Assembly: GCF_009834785.1 (NCBI RefSeq)
Contig: NZ_WUYX01000022.1
Location: 1 to 64,000, forward strand
Origin: Natronorubrum halalkaliphilum
Lineage (GTDB): Archaea; Halobacteriota; Halobacteria; Halobacteriales; Natrialbaceae
Reading direction: 5' to 3'
Length of the DNA stretch: 64,000 bases
This document shows, one piece after another, positions 42,923-52,600 of the stretch. The notes below the pieces were generated by a model, which searched no databases, was not told where the DNA came from, and worked only from the letters and a program-made list of their open reading frames with translations. Numbering within the stretch: position 1 is the first letter of the stretch; every line of letters starts with the position of its first letter. A program made the translations under genes and the position numbers.

Positions 42923-44722
42923 TTACTGGCGGGTCTGAATTTCGAACCTCACACCACCGAGTTCGTCACTCTCAGTGATATCGATCCGCCAGTCATGAGC
43001 TAAGACGATCTGCCGGACACTCGCCATCCCCATTCCAGTCCCACCGTTATGGGATTTCGTTGAAAAGCCCTGCTCGAACACTTGTTCTCGGTTCGGCTCA
43101 GCGATACCAGGCCCGTTATCCTCGAGGAAGATTCCATCGTCTGAGGCACCAACTCGAATGTTGATCGGTGCCTCTCCGTGTTCTAGCGAGTTTCCGAGCA
43201 AATTATCGAACATTCGCCGGACTGCTTCCGGATTGCCGTGGACCATCGGCGCGTCATCGATTTTGAGGGACCCGGTTTCACCGTGTCGGTCTAATGACTC
43301 CCACGTCGTCTCGACAAGTTCTTCTAGGTCGATTGGATGGTGTTCGCCAACGATTGTACCCGATTCTAGTGCATTGGCGACATCATCGACCAGTTGCTCC
43401 ATTCGATCCAAGGAGGGGAGAGCTTCCTCGACATGGTCTACATCTCCAGTGTCCAGCGCTAACCTCACTCGTCCACGAACCGTTTGAAGCGGGTTTTGCA
43501 TATCGTGTGAGAGTACGTCCGCGAGTGCGCCGAACTCTTCTAACAGTCCTCGGCGGGCTGTTACATCTTCTTGGAACCCCACAAAATACTCCACGTCCCC
43601 GTCCTCGTCTGTCAAGGGAGCAACCGTGACACGATTCCAGAATAACTCCCCATCCTGGCGGTAGTTCCGGAGTTCCACACTCACTGGCTCTTCAGCGTCA
43701 ATAGCCCGATCTAGCTCGGTGATTGGTCCCGGCTGTGTTCGGTCTCCCTGTAGGAATCGACAGTTGCGACCAAGAACCTCTTCTCTAGCATAGCCTGTTA
43801 ATTCGGTGAACCCACTGTTCGCGTAAATGATTGGGTTGTCAGGCCGTGTTGGATTCGTGATAGTGATCCCGATCGGTGCCTCGTCCATTGAATGCTCTTT
43901 CAGTGAGAGTTCGTCGCGGACTGTTTCGATATCATCGGTCGCAGATATCGCACAGACCAGCGTGTCCTCTTTGGTGTACACCAGTCGGTGATCGACAGTG
44001 ATCGCCTTCCCGTCCTTGCGGATGTAATCTGTCTCGCCGACCCACTCCTCGTCTCTTGCTCCGGGAAGTATTTCTTCGTGGACTTGCTTCTCTTCTTTCT
44101 CTGGATACAGAATATCCCAATGTTGCCCGACTAATTCTGTTCGCTCGTACCCAACAATCTCTGCGTACGCCTCGTTAACGTACATGAATTTACCATCAGG
44201 ATCGAGCAGACTGATTCCGTCGTGTGCCGTTTCGATAGCACGGAATCCTCGCGTGACCTGCCGTTCTGCTCGGCGTCGAGCAACAGCCTGTTCGATGCGA
44301 TTGGCGAGGACCTCGTATTGCTCTGTGCCACCCCTTTTCTGAAGATATTCGGTAACGCCAGCGGAAATCGCTTCGCTTGCTATCTCTTCACTCCCTTTCC
44401 CAGTAAACAGAATAAACGGGAGTTCAGGGATGTCCGATCTGATGGCTTCGAGAACGTCCAACCCATCCATCTCCGGCATGTCGTAATCACAGACAATACA
44501 GTCTGCTTCCCCCTCCTTGGCAAGTTCCACACCCTCCACTGGATTTGTCTCTGTGTGGATATCGAAGAACTCGCGCTCACGCTCTAAGAACGTCGAAACA
44601 AGATCAGCAAAGCTCGAATCATCTTCGATGTGGAGTACTGTCACGCCGTCTTCGATGTCGGAGAGAAGTGCATGCTCATCTAAGGCATCCTCGAGTGTTA
44701 GATGAGGCGAGGTTGAGGTCAT
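42923..44722 (-). CDS. REC-PAS-LOV hybrid histidine kinase, probable blue-light sensor
   Basis: The start is placed at the ATG at 44722 after a GGGAG Shine-Dalgarno-like site (a TTG 21 bp upstream is weaker), giving 599 aa. Residues about 25-150 form an intact receiver with the phospho-Asp79 in CDYDMPEMDG. A PAS domain follows (about 155-265), then a LOV domain (about 275-390) with GRNCRFLQG; Cys321 is the residue that forms the flavin adduct in LOV photoreceptors, and YANSGFTELTGY and NYRQDGELFWN agree. HisKA has SHDMQNPLQ with His406, and the HATPase ends GTGMGMASV. Confidence 0.9.
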   Translation of the reverse strand: MTSTSPHLTLEDALDEHALLSDIEDGVTVLHIEDDSSFADLVSTFLEREREFFDIHTETNPVEGVELAKEGEADCIVCDYDMPEMDGLDVLEAIRSDIPELPFILFTGKGSEEIASEAISAGVTEYLQKRGGTEQYEVLANRIEQAVARRRAERQVTRGFRAIETAHDGISLLDPDGKFMYVNEAYAEIVGYERTELVGQHWDILYPEKEEKQVHEEILPGARDEEWVGETDYIRKDGKAITVDHRLVYTKEDTLVCAISATDDIETVRDELSLKEHSMDEAPIGITITNPTRPDNPIIYANSGFTELTGYAREEVLGRNCRFLQGDRTQPGPITELDRAIDAEEPVSVELRNYRQDGELFWNRVTVAPLTDEDGDVEYFVGFQEDVTARRGLLEEFGALADVLSHDMQNPLQTVRGRVRLALDTGDVDHVEEALPSLDRMEQLVDDVANALESGTIVGEHHPIDLEELVETTWESLDRHGETGSLKIDDAPMVHGNPEAVRRMFDNLLGNSLEHGEAPINIRVGASDDGIFLEDNGPGIAEPNREQVFEQGFSTKSHNGGTGMGMASVRQIVLAHDWRIDITESDELGGVRFEIQTRQ

Positions 44723-44804
44723 GTCTCCCTGATTGAAATTCAATCACAATAAATATCCGTCACATGTGCGGCTAAGCAGTGAATGCCGATCGGGACCAGT
44801 ATTG

Positions 44805-45827
44805 CTACCACTTAATCTCGAATCGGGCACCACCTTCAGCACTCTCTGTGATATCGATCTCCCACCCGTGACCCTGCACGACTTGTTGTACAATCGAGAG
44901 GCCATAGCCGGTTCCCGCTTGATTTGTCGAATATCCGTGTTCGAATACGTCTGTATGAACTGAACTCGGAATTCCAGGGCCATCATCTGCAACATATATT
45001 CCTGGTTCTTCAGCAAGGCTCCCCACAGAGATTCTGACAGCCTCATCACTGTGGTCAACTGCGTTCCGGAACAAATTCTCCAACAGTTCTTGGAACCTGC
45101 TTGTATCAGCAACTATTTGCCCCAGTTCATCATCGATCTGTAACGTATCCTCTTGAGTTTCGACGCTATCCCAGGATTTGTGAATATACGCTTCGATATC
45201 AATAGGTTCAGTTTCTCCAATTAACTGCCCCGATTTCGAAAGTTCAAGGACAGTATCGACTAAGGTATCAATTCGATCAAGTGACTCGGAAACTTCGTCG
45301 AGTTCTGGACTATTGTGATTTTCTTGTGCGACCTCAGTATAGCCTTGGGCGACAGAGAGAGGGGTACGAATATCGTGGGTGAGAATATCTGCGAATTCGT
45401 TCAGCCGATCCCGTTGTTCCTGGAGTTGTTCTTCTCGCCTTTGTTGCTCGGTAATATCCCGTATAATGCCTGTAAAATACTGGTCACCGTTGTGTTCATG
45501 TTCGCGAAGGCTGATCAGTGTCGGTACTTCGTGTCCCTCTTTGTGAAGTGCAGGCAATTCCATTCCGTCCCAGTCAATATTGCGCTCGCCAGTATCGACA
45601 TATGCGTCAAGAGCCGCAGCGTGGACAGATTCTAGCCGCTCGGGGATAATCTTCATCTTCGAACTCCCAATCAACTCCTCTTGAGAGTATCCAAGAATCT
45701 CTTCGACCGCTGGATTCGAATAGACGATTTTACTCTCCTGGTCGATAGTCAACATCCCCTCGGCAGCATTTTCAACGAGTGTCTGATAGAAATCGTCTTC
45801 GCAGAGTGTAGGGGGAGGAGAGTTCAT
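44805..45827 (-). CDS. PAS sensor histidine kinase
   Basis: The start is taken at the ATG at 45827 (a TTG two codons earlier is less likely), giving 340 aa. One PAS domain (about 10-125; ENAAEGMLTIDQESKIVYSNPA, split here, and LGYSQEELIG) is followed by HisKA with THDIRTPLS (His151) and an HATPase with ENLFRNAVDHS, DDGPGIPSSV and GYGLSIVQQV. It has no membrane segment. It lies 82 bp upstream of the LOV kinase gene on the same strand, so both may be expressed together. Confidence 0.9.
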   Translation of the reverse strand: MNSPPPTLCEDDFYQTLVENAAEGMLTIDQESKIVYSNPAVEEILGYSQEELIGSSKMKIIPERLESVHAAALDAYVDTGERNIDWDGMELPALHKEGHEVPTLISLREHEHNGDQYFTGIIRDITEQQRREEQLQEQRDRLNEFADILTHDIRTPLSVAQGYTEVAQENHNSPELDEVSESLDRIDTLVDTVLELSKSGQLIGETEPIDIEAYIHKSWDSVETQEDTLQIDDELGQIVADTSRFQELLENLFRNAVDHSDEAVRISVGSLAEEPGIYVADDGPGIPSSVHTDVFEHGYSTNQAGTGYGLSIVQQVVQGHGWEIDITESAEGGARFEIKW

Positions 45828-46078
45828 TTTCAATCTAATTAGAGTGGCTGACAGTTAATCGTTGCTGATATGCTGAAACAGCTCTATTGAACCCCTCTTG
45901 TTTATAGATATATTCAGGTGAATCTGGGGAATCAGCCTGCGAAAAAGGTATTGCGCCATACAGTTTATTCGGTTAGCGCATTTTCTCACCCAAATTGTCG
46001 TGGGTTTAGCAGACTCTTCCGGTCAGCAAAACCCACAAACTAATAAAGAATCCAACTGAACTGCTGAACTGCTCCAAA

Positions 46079-46183
46079 ATGCCACTCTTAGAACAATCAT
46101 ACTGGACCGTGACCAGGCTCCTATCCGAATTCTACATCAATCCAATTTCGGATGGTCGAATCTCCCAGAGATCGTTACAATGA
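46079..46183 (+). CDS. Possible 34-aa peptide coupled to the integrase gene
   Basis: An ATG at 46079 opens a short frame (MPLLEQSYWTVTRLLSEFYI and a polar end) whose TGA overlaps the integrase ATG (ATGA). The coupling is suggestive; the short length makes it doubtful. The remaining 251 bp back to the kinase gene at 45827 contain no other gene and likely hold divergent promoters. Confidence 0.3.
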   Translation: MPLLEQSYWTVTRLLSEFYINPISDGRISQRSLQ

Positions 46184-47487
46184 GTCGATCAGATGCCGAA
46201 CAGGAGAGCGAGAGCAACGTTGAGCAGGCGCTATCATTCGATGGTGTCCGATGGACCTCGTGTTCGCTCGAGGACTTCGCGGACCTGTACTGGGACGAGA
46301 TCGCACCCTGTCTCGAAACAGAGGGTTTCGATCCAACAAGCGAGAAACCGACCCACCAGTGGTTTCAGAATCACGATGCACGGTCATTCCTTGCAGCTCT
46401 CCGCCGCCATCATGACCGCTCATTCGGGGAGTTCTGGAATAAAGACCTCGGGCTTGGAGACAATAAAGAAGGCTACACATGGGCAACAACGGACGAGGCA
46501 ACAATCGACGCCCTCGAACAGTTCCTCAACCGACGAAAATCACGGTACAGTCTGGCATCGTCGTCCATCGAAGCAATGCGAACGCGGCTGAATCTCTACG
46601 TCCGTGCTTACCAAGAGGCAAATGGAACGGGCGACCTCCTTACACCAATTCTACGAGGTCAAGAGAATCCAGCCTACGAAGCCGTTGATGCGGTCTATGC
46701 AGCGTTCGACTGGTTGAACGAGGGAACCGAGGACAAGTACAGTGCCCAGACTCTCCAGCGTGTGCGGCGCGTCGTCGACGCCTGGTATCAGCATCTGGTC
46801 GGTCGGCGAGTTACCTCGATGAACCCTGCCAGCGGCCTCTACGACGAATTCAAGTGGGAAGTAGAGGAATCCCCGACACCTTCCCTTTCAGCAAACCATA
46901 TTCGGAAGCTAATGCAGACGTCGGAGACAACACAAGAACAGCTGCTCGTAGTAGCACTAGCTGGCTGGGGACTTCGAGCGAGTGAGGTCGCCGCACTCCA
47001 CGTCTCACAGTTCCACCGTGATGTTCCCGGAGACGACATCCCCTTCATCACGTTCGAGAGCCGCAAGAACGGGCCCGGTGAGGTGTCTCTCCTGTACGGA
47101 ATGGACGTGCTCGACTCCCGAATCGACGAGATAGCCGAAGACGATACGTGGACTGGATACTTGTTCCCATCTTCGCAGGGAGAAATGCCGTACGTGACCC
47201 GAGATACAATCCGGAATTGGTTCCAGAATCTTGCATCGGAGGCAGATCTTCCTGGCCGGATCCAGGGCGAACGACCAAGCCCACAGCTCTGCCGGCGATT
47301 CTGGTACGACACCTATACAGTAGCCCTCGAAGGCGTTCTCGAAGGTATCAACGAAATCGCTGCAGAGCAAGGTAGTAGCGATCCTCAGGTAGTGATGCAA
47401 AATTACCTATCTGACTCGCGTTCTCGTCAAGTCCGACGAGAGTTCATGCAGGATCAACTTAACGCAGCCTTTGGAGAGAGAACTTGA
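46180..47487 (+). CDS. Tyrosine-recombinase-like protein of the partition region
   Basis: The 435-aa protein has an N-terminal SAM-like core-binding region (about 100-230) and a C-terminal recombinase fold. Box I is GWGLRASEVAALHV with the catalytic Arg. The C-terminal patch reads SPQLCRRFWYDTY, then SSDPQVVMQNYLSDS: the HxxR and the second His/Trp site are changed (QLCRR, SSDP), while the Tyr nucleophile candidate remains. A divergent integrase of this kind is common immediately upstream of ParA on haloarchaeal plasmids and may resolve plasmid multimers. Iterons follow it. Confidence 0.78.
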   Translation: MSRSDAEQESESNVEQALSFDGVRWTSCSLEDFADLYWDEIAPCLETEGFDPTSEKPTHQWFQNHDARSFLAALRRHHDRSFGEFWNKDLGLGDNKEGYTWATTDEATIDALEQFLNRRKSRYSLASSSIEAMRTRLNLYVRAYQEANGTGDLLTPILRGQENPAYEAVDAVYAAFDWLNEGTEDKYSAQTLQRVRRVVDAWYQHLVGRRVTSMNPASGLYDEFKWEVEESPTPSLSANHIRKLMQTSETTQEQLLVVALAGWGLRASEVAALHVSQFHRDVPGDDIPFITFESRKNGPGEVSLLYGMDVLDSRIDEIAEDDTWTGYLFPSSQGEMPYVTRDTIRNWFQNLASEADLPGRIQGERPSPQLCRRFWYDTYTVALEGVLEGINEIAAEQGSSDPQVVMQNYLSDSRSRQVRREFMQDQLNAAFGERT

Positions 47488-47531
47488 TGTTACCCATCTA
47501 TCGAGCCATTCCAAATGTCTGTCCTCGGTTG

Positions 47532-47932
47532 GTGATTGAATCAATGAGTCACAGAGTCACAGATTCAATGAAGTGATGACTTCTGGAAGTTATGAGTCAA
47601 TGAATCCACGATCCACGGTAGCAACTGGTACCATGGGGGGAGTCGATTCATCGACTCATGGAATCATTGAGTCACAGAAACAGTGAGTACCTGAATCATT
47701 GAATAGAGGACTCAGGAACACCAGACCCGTCTCACGAAATTATTGAACCAATGAATCAATGAAATCGAGACATTGTGAATCAATGAGTTTGTGAGTTAAT
47801 GAATCAAAGACAGTTCTCGGAAAAGAGAGAATCATAACTCTCAGCCACTCAGATAACGATATCCTCCATAATCAGATTGAGAGAAACACAACTAAGTGTC
47901 TGACATGGATTTATGAGTCATTGATTCAATGA
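47532..47932. repeat. AT-rich iterons of the partition locus
   Basis: The 452-bp gap 47488-47939 contains about eleven copies of a motif around TGAATCAATGA or TGAGTCAATGA in both orientations, for example at 47535-47548, 47591-47602, 47742-47762, 47775-47787, 47793-47806 and 47913-47932. The last cluster abuts the parA start codon. Related copies lie at 49299-49327 after the second gene of the operon. The pattern fits a parS-like centromere or ParA-operon operator of a plasmid partition system. Confidence 0.75.
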
Positions 47933-47939
47933 TCTAACT

Positions 47940-48851
47940 ATGACCGAATCACCTCATGGATGGGGCGTCACACCATCAACTGGCATCCCTACGATCGCCT
48001 TCGGCAACCAGAAAGGCGGGACGGGAAAGACAACCGCGACGATCAACAGTGCCGCGGCGCTGGCCACTCGCGACCACGATGTGCTTGCGATCGATATGGA
48101 CCCGCAAGCCGACATGACAAAAGGACTTGGACTGGGTCCGGGCGACGACAATGACCCATCAAGCCCAAAGAACGAACTCCCCAACACACTAGTCACCGAT
48201 GACGAGAATCTGCTTGACGTACTCGTCGACAATCCGCGCACGCACGATACTAGTCTTTCAGAGATCGTGATCGAAGCCGACGAGTACGACCATCTGAACT
48301 TCGACCTGATTCCCAGTCACAAGGACATGGGCCTTGCTCGAGACTGGATGGACGATGCAAATGCCCGTCTCTCGCTGAAACTCGCCCTCGAAGAGATGGT
48401 TGACGATGGATATAACTACGATTTTATCGTAGTCGATTGCCCCCCTGACCTCTCAGTCCTGACGGACGCGGCGTTCATTGCGGCTCAGAACGTCTTCTTG
48501 GCTGCACAGACCCAAGCAACATCACGGGATGCACTTGACGACCTGTGGGACCAGCTGGAGTCCATCGAGGACAACCAGCAGATCGAGATCGCAATCGTCG
48601 GACTCCTGGCGAATATGTACCGGGACGACGGTCAGTCACAGAAATTCCTCAACTCCTTCGACGAGTCCTTCGCGTCGATGGCACCGATTTTCAAACTCCC
48701 GATGCGAGTAGCGATCCAGCGTGCGTGGGACAACGGACGAGATATTTTCGGGTGGGAAGACGCGAACGACCAGCAAGTAGAGCGCGACCTCTTTCTGGAG
48801 GTTGCGGAGACGATGGAACGAGCGTTCGACAAAACGCAGGTGGAGGCGTAA
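47940..48851 (+). CDS. parA: ParA-family partition ATPase
   Basis: A 303-aa ParA/Soj-type P-loop ATPase. Walker A is KGGTGKTT (25-32) with the deviant Lys, Walker A' is IDMDPQAD, and Walker B is VVDCPPD. The N-terminus is short, as in type Ib ParA, with no extra DNA-binding domain. It should move or position plasmid copies along the nucleoid with a centromere-binding partner. The partner candidate begins 2 bp downstream. Iterons immediately upstream suggest autoregulation of the operon. Confidence 0.93.
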   Translation: MTESPHGWGVTPSTGIPTIAFGNQKGGTGKTTATINSAAALATRDHDVLAIDMDPQADMTKGLGLGPGDDNDPSSPKNELPNTLVTDDENLLDVLVDNPRTHDTSLSEIVIEADEYDHLNFDLIPSHKDMGLARDWMDDANARLSLKLALEEMVDDGYNYDFIVVDCPPDLSVLTDAAFIAAQNVFLAAQTQATSRDALDDLWDQLESIEDNQQIEIAIVGLLANMYRDDGQSQKFLNSFDESFASMAPIFKLPMRVAIQRAWDNGRDIFGWEDANDQQVERDLFLEVAETMERAFDKTQVEA

Positions 48852-48853
48852 GA

Positions 48854-49306
48854 ATGCCCCGGGGAATGGACGAGCGATTTGAGGATCCGTCTGAGGAAGC
48901 AGACGACGAGAAAGCCGCGACCGATGACGAGACGATGGAGACGACGTCGGAAGCAGAGAGTCAAGACCACGAACCTGCGGCTGCTACTGAGGAACAATCA
49001 GGGCAGCAGGGGGCTACTGGCACAGCGGATACTGAATCCTCAAATGAGAAGGCAGAGGAAACAGACGATGAGCCGTTGAACATCCGGGAGGACTGGGACT
49101 CGGCCACGATATACGTTGAACCGGACCAGAGCGAGGATATTGAGGTTACATTCACGCGGCTGAAAAAACAGTTGAAGCGGGAGGACATCACGCTCGAGAA
49201 GAACAAGCACTTCTATCGTGGGATTTTCGAAGTGGCATTCGGCGAGCACCGCGAAGAGACGAAGGAAAAGATTCGCGAACTGGCAAAGGAAGACGGTGAT
49301 CAATGA
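48854..49306 (+). CDS. ParA partner, candidate centromere-binding protein
   Basis: A 150-aa acidic protein starting 2 bp after the parA stop. The first 80 residues are a disordered Glu/Asp/Thr/Ser stretch; the C-terminal 60 (EVTFTRLKKQLKREDITLEKNKHF, read in two segments, then EVAFGEHREETKEKIREL) form a short strand and two basic helices, suggestive of a ribbon-helix-helix-like or other small DNA-binding domain. Position and iterons on both sides support a ParB-like adaptor role, though it is not a ParB of the Spo0J family. Confidence 0.75.
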   Translation: MPRGMDERFEDPSEEADDEKAATDDETMETTSEAESQDHEPAAATEEQSGQQGATGTADTESSNEKAEETDDEPLNIREDWDSATIYVEPDQSEDIEVTFTRLKKQLKREDITLEKNKHFYRGIFEVAFGEHREETKEKIRELAKEDGDQ

Positions 49307-49327
49307 ATCAGTGAATCTTGGATTCAA
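49299..49327. repeat. Distal iterons after the ParA operon
   Basis: GATCAATGAATCAGTGAATC and GGATTCAAC at 49299-49327 repeat the motif found in front of parA. They overlap the end of the partner gene and mark the other edge of the partition operon. Confidence 0.55.
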
Positions 49328-49337
49328 CGAAAGGTGA

Positions 49338-49490
49338 TCAACGCTGTGACTCCTGAACTACGGGAGTGAAAGTTACTGTCTGGTTCAGCACCTCCTCAGT
49401 TGGCGTTCGTCCGTTGAGAGCTTGATTCCGTTGTTCGTGGTTGTAGTGATGTCTGAACCACGTAGCCACCGTCTCACGCTGGATAGATAT
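49338..49490 (-). pseudogene. C-terminal fragment of an integrase-core transposase
   Basis: On the minus strand, a frame ending at 49338 reads IQRETVATWFRHHYNHEQ, then RNQALNGRTPTEEV. This matches the end of rve/IS481- or IS3-like transposases, where a YN-x-x-R-x-x-x-AL-x-G-x-T-P block ends the integrase core. Only about 50 codons remain and no terminal repeat is visible, so it is a relic. Confidence 0.65.
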
Positions 49491-49522
49491 TGCCCGCCAA
49501 TGAAATCTACGGCATCATTTAA

Positions 49523-49651
49523 TATGACGACCGAGGCGAGAAGGACATCTACTGTGACCTCCTCGAAGAGCAGAGCCCCTCATTTAATGATTTGAATAAG
49601 CATGGAGCCGGCCTCGTACAACAAGACGTATCGATCCTACCTTTTATTTAA
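49523..49651 (+). other. Orphan coding-like fragment before the giant gene
   Basis: A 42-codon frame without a start codon reads YDDRGEKDIYCDLLEEQ and then loses character, and stops at the base before the ATG of the giant gene. It could be the tail of another gene brought in by rearrangement. The origin is unknown. Confidence 0.25.
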
Positions 49652-52600
49652 ATGGAGAAAGACCGCACAGGCTACAGGTTTAGAGTTTCAGTGAGTGGCT
49701 CAGGGTCCCCAAAGCAGACGGTCGCAGAATCATGTCGTACTGAACACCAAGATCTCCTCGGTGCGTTAACGAACGAAAGCCGGTGGAGCAAGGAGACGGA
49801 CCTTGGCGTCGGCAATCAAGTCGTCGCCTCCACGCACGAGAGTCGGACAGTTTTGGAACTCATCCAGAATGCGCGGGACGCGATTCGCGACGGACCCGGC
49901 GATGACGGACGAATGGCTGTTATCGTCGGCCCAGAATCCTTACTCATCGCGAACACTGGTCGACCGTTTGAACTCCACGATGATGATGTGTTCGAGGCGG
50001 TCACCGGACTCGGCCGATCGGAAAAACTCGACAACAGCGACTCGATCGGTGAGAAAGGGGTTGGCCTCAAATCGTTACTCCAACTGAGCGAGCGGTTTTC
50101 CGTCCATTCGGTCGTCAATGACGATCAGCTCTCGGCACAGTTCTCTCGCTATCACGCGGGCCAGATGCTGTTAGCAGGGTACGACCACTACCTCAAGACG
50201 GAGCTCAGAAATGAGCTCGATGTCGAGAGTTCCGTCATTGAGTCATATCAATCCATTCTCGACGATATCCTAGATGCAGAGGCACGGTCGAGACTCCCAT
50301 CAACGCCGGATATCGACACCATCGCTGAGCGGGAGTCGACCGAGGAGCAGGCGCCGCCGACGCCAAGCGAGTTCCTCACCGATTTGCCCCGACTCTCTTT
50401 GTTCCGGTACCCCTTCCTCACTAATACCGACCACGAGGAGTCGGATGCAACAAGCCGGCTCGTTGACGCCCTCCTCGAGACTGGTCAATCCGCTTCGTCA
50501 ACCGCGACGCCGGACAATAAATGGCTCGAGGACCATGCCGACACCTACCAGACGGTCGTCCGGCTCGATTATGATGACCCGGAATGGACCGGGTTGCTCG
50601 ATTCTGTTCAAAACGCACTCGCCGAAAGTGGTCGCGATATCGTCGACGCCTTCGAGACCAACCGGCGAAGCGCAAACGTTGGCGGACTGTCCAGCGACAA
50701 GACACCCCAAGCGCAATTCTGGGATGAGTGTACCGACCTCTCTGCGTCAACGCTGGTCCTCCTTGAGGAACTCGACGAAATCGACTTCCTCAAACTCGAG
50801 GGCAATGATACCGAGGAAACCGGTTTCCTTGAGATTGGCGACCGCCGGGAGGTGACTATCGAGACCGACAGTGCCCACCAGTCGTCCATCGGTGACGACC
50901 CCGGACTCTCCCGAATTCCGCATGCAGTCACGGAAGAAACGACCACTACTGTCGGCACGACCACCCACGAGCGAGAGTTCCTTCGATACTCACAGACACT
51001 GACCCCAGACGTCCATGAGTGGTTGACGGATGAGGACCGCGACATCGACGCCGAATCGGCAACGATGGATATCCTGCTGGAACAGCCGCGTCCCGAGGCA
51101 GCCGATTGGGAACCAACGCCAGAACCTCTCCACCTTTACTACCCGATTTCGGATGCTTCGACGCCGTTCCCGTTCGTAATTCATGCTCCCTTCGAAGTGA
51201 GTTTCGATCGCCAACATCTCGTGACTGCCGAGAAAAACCAGACGCTCCTCAAGGAGCTCCCGACGCTCATCGCGACCGTAAGCGAAGATCTCATCCAAAG
51301 CGACGAGGCAACTCACGCTCCACCGTCAGGATATCAATCGTGGATGCCGTGGGTTGTTGCTCCCGTCGACGTCGCCGAGACTGACGCCGAGACATCGCTC
51401 GCAAATGGAATCGCTGACACCCTCAGTCGGCTTCAAGACACCGCGATCGTCCCGACTGATTCCCAGGAACCGTTGCAACCGACGGCGACATTGCTCGACC
51501 CGACGCGGTTGGAAGCCTTCGAGGCGTTGCGTGGGCGGGATGCCGCGCCGCCGATTCCTGCTGCAGAGGTCATCGCGAATGGGGAAGCGTGGAAAGCCAA
51601 CCTCCCTGAATCGGCACCGAGTGACCAATCCCGGTTCAACGGGTTCCTTTCCCAAATCGGGTTGACCACGCTTATCGAGACGATTGCAGCAGATGCATCG
51701 GAAGATGACCTTGTGACGGTCCTCTGTGACTTCTGGGAGCAAGCCGGTACAACCACACCGGATGATGGGTTCGATGCGTGGCATGTGACTGTCGAGCATC
51801 CAGCCCATGCAGAGCTGTACTTCGAGGCCATAGCGGAGGCCCTAGCCGATCACGGCGCAGATGCGGATGGCGACGATGAAAACGACGCAGAAGTCGATGC
51901 AGCAACCCGACTCGGTAGACATGGTGTCCCCCTATTGCCGGCAGAGAAACACAAGGAGGGCACATCGACTGCTGAGGCGGAGGAGACAACCGTAACCCGG
52001 TTAGTTCGCGCGAGGCCCAGCGAGGGGCAATCCGATGATGGATCCCGCCAACGGAGTGAACGCATCGTCTTCCGCCGCCAGGAACCCGGTGAGTCACAAC
52101 AATCCATGGCGGAACTCCCCACTCCACCGCAACAATTGCCGGTCTATATCATTCCGTATCAAAACGAGTGGGTCGGCCCGCTCAAGCGGCATAACCGACG
52201 CTGGGGGACCCGAGAGCTGGAAGGGCAAGCGGCCTTCTATCGCCGTGTCGGCGCCGAAGCGGGTGGGTTCTCGGGCGACGAAAATGGCGACCCAGACGTC
52301 GTCGGCTACCTTGCCGATCTATACAAGCAATCGACAGCCGGGCAAACTGCCGAGTGGGTGACCCCCCAGCCGTTCCACAACAAGCAGTTCGACGACGTCG
52401 AGGAAGTCTTCGCGTATGATACACTCACCGGTACCCCAACGGACTACGACGCGTTTCTCGAGCGACGATACGTGCAGACGACCCCGCTTCCGACCGACGA
52501 CGGCAACCAACTCCCAGCCGAGCGACTGGTGTTCGGCCCCGAATGGGCGGAGCGATTCAGCGACGTTTCGGATTCGCTCGCAAGTGAAAATGGCGTCGAG

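Noticed and set aside
47532-47932. Iterons as a CRISPR or tRNA-like region
   Set aside because: The motif is short, irregularly spaced and in both orientations; it flanks the ParA operon and fits a partition site.
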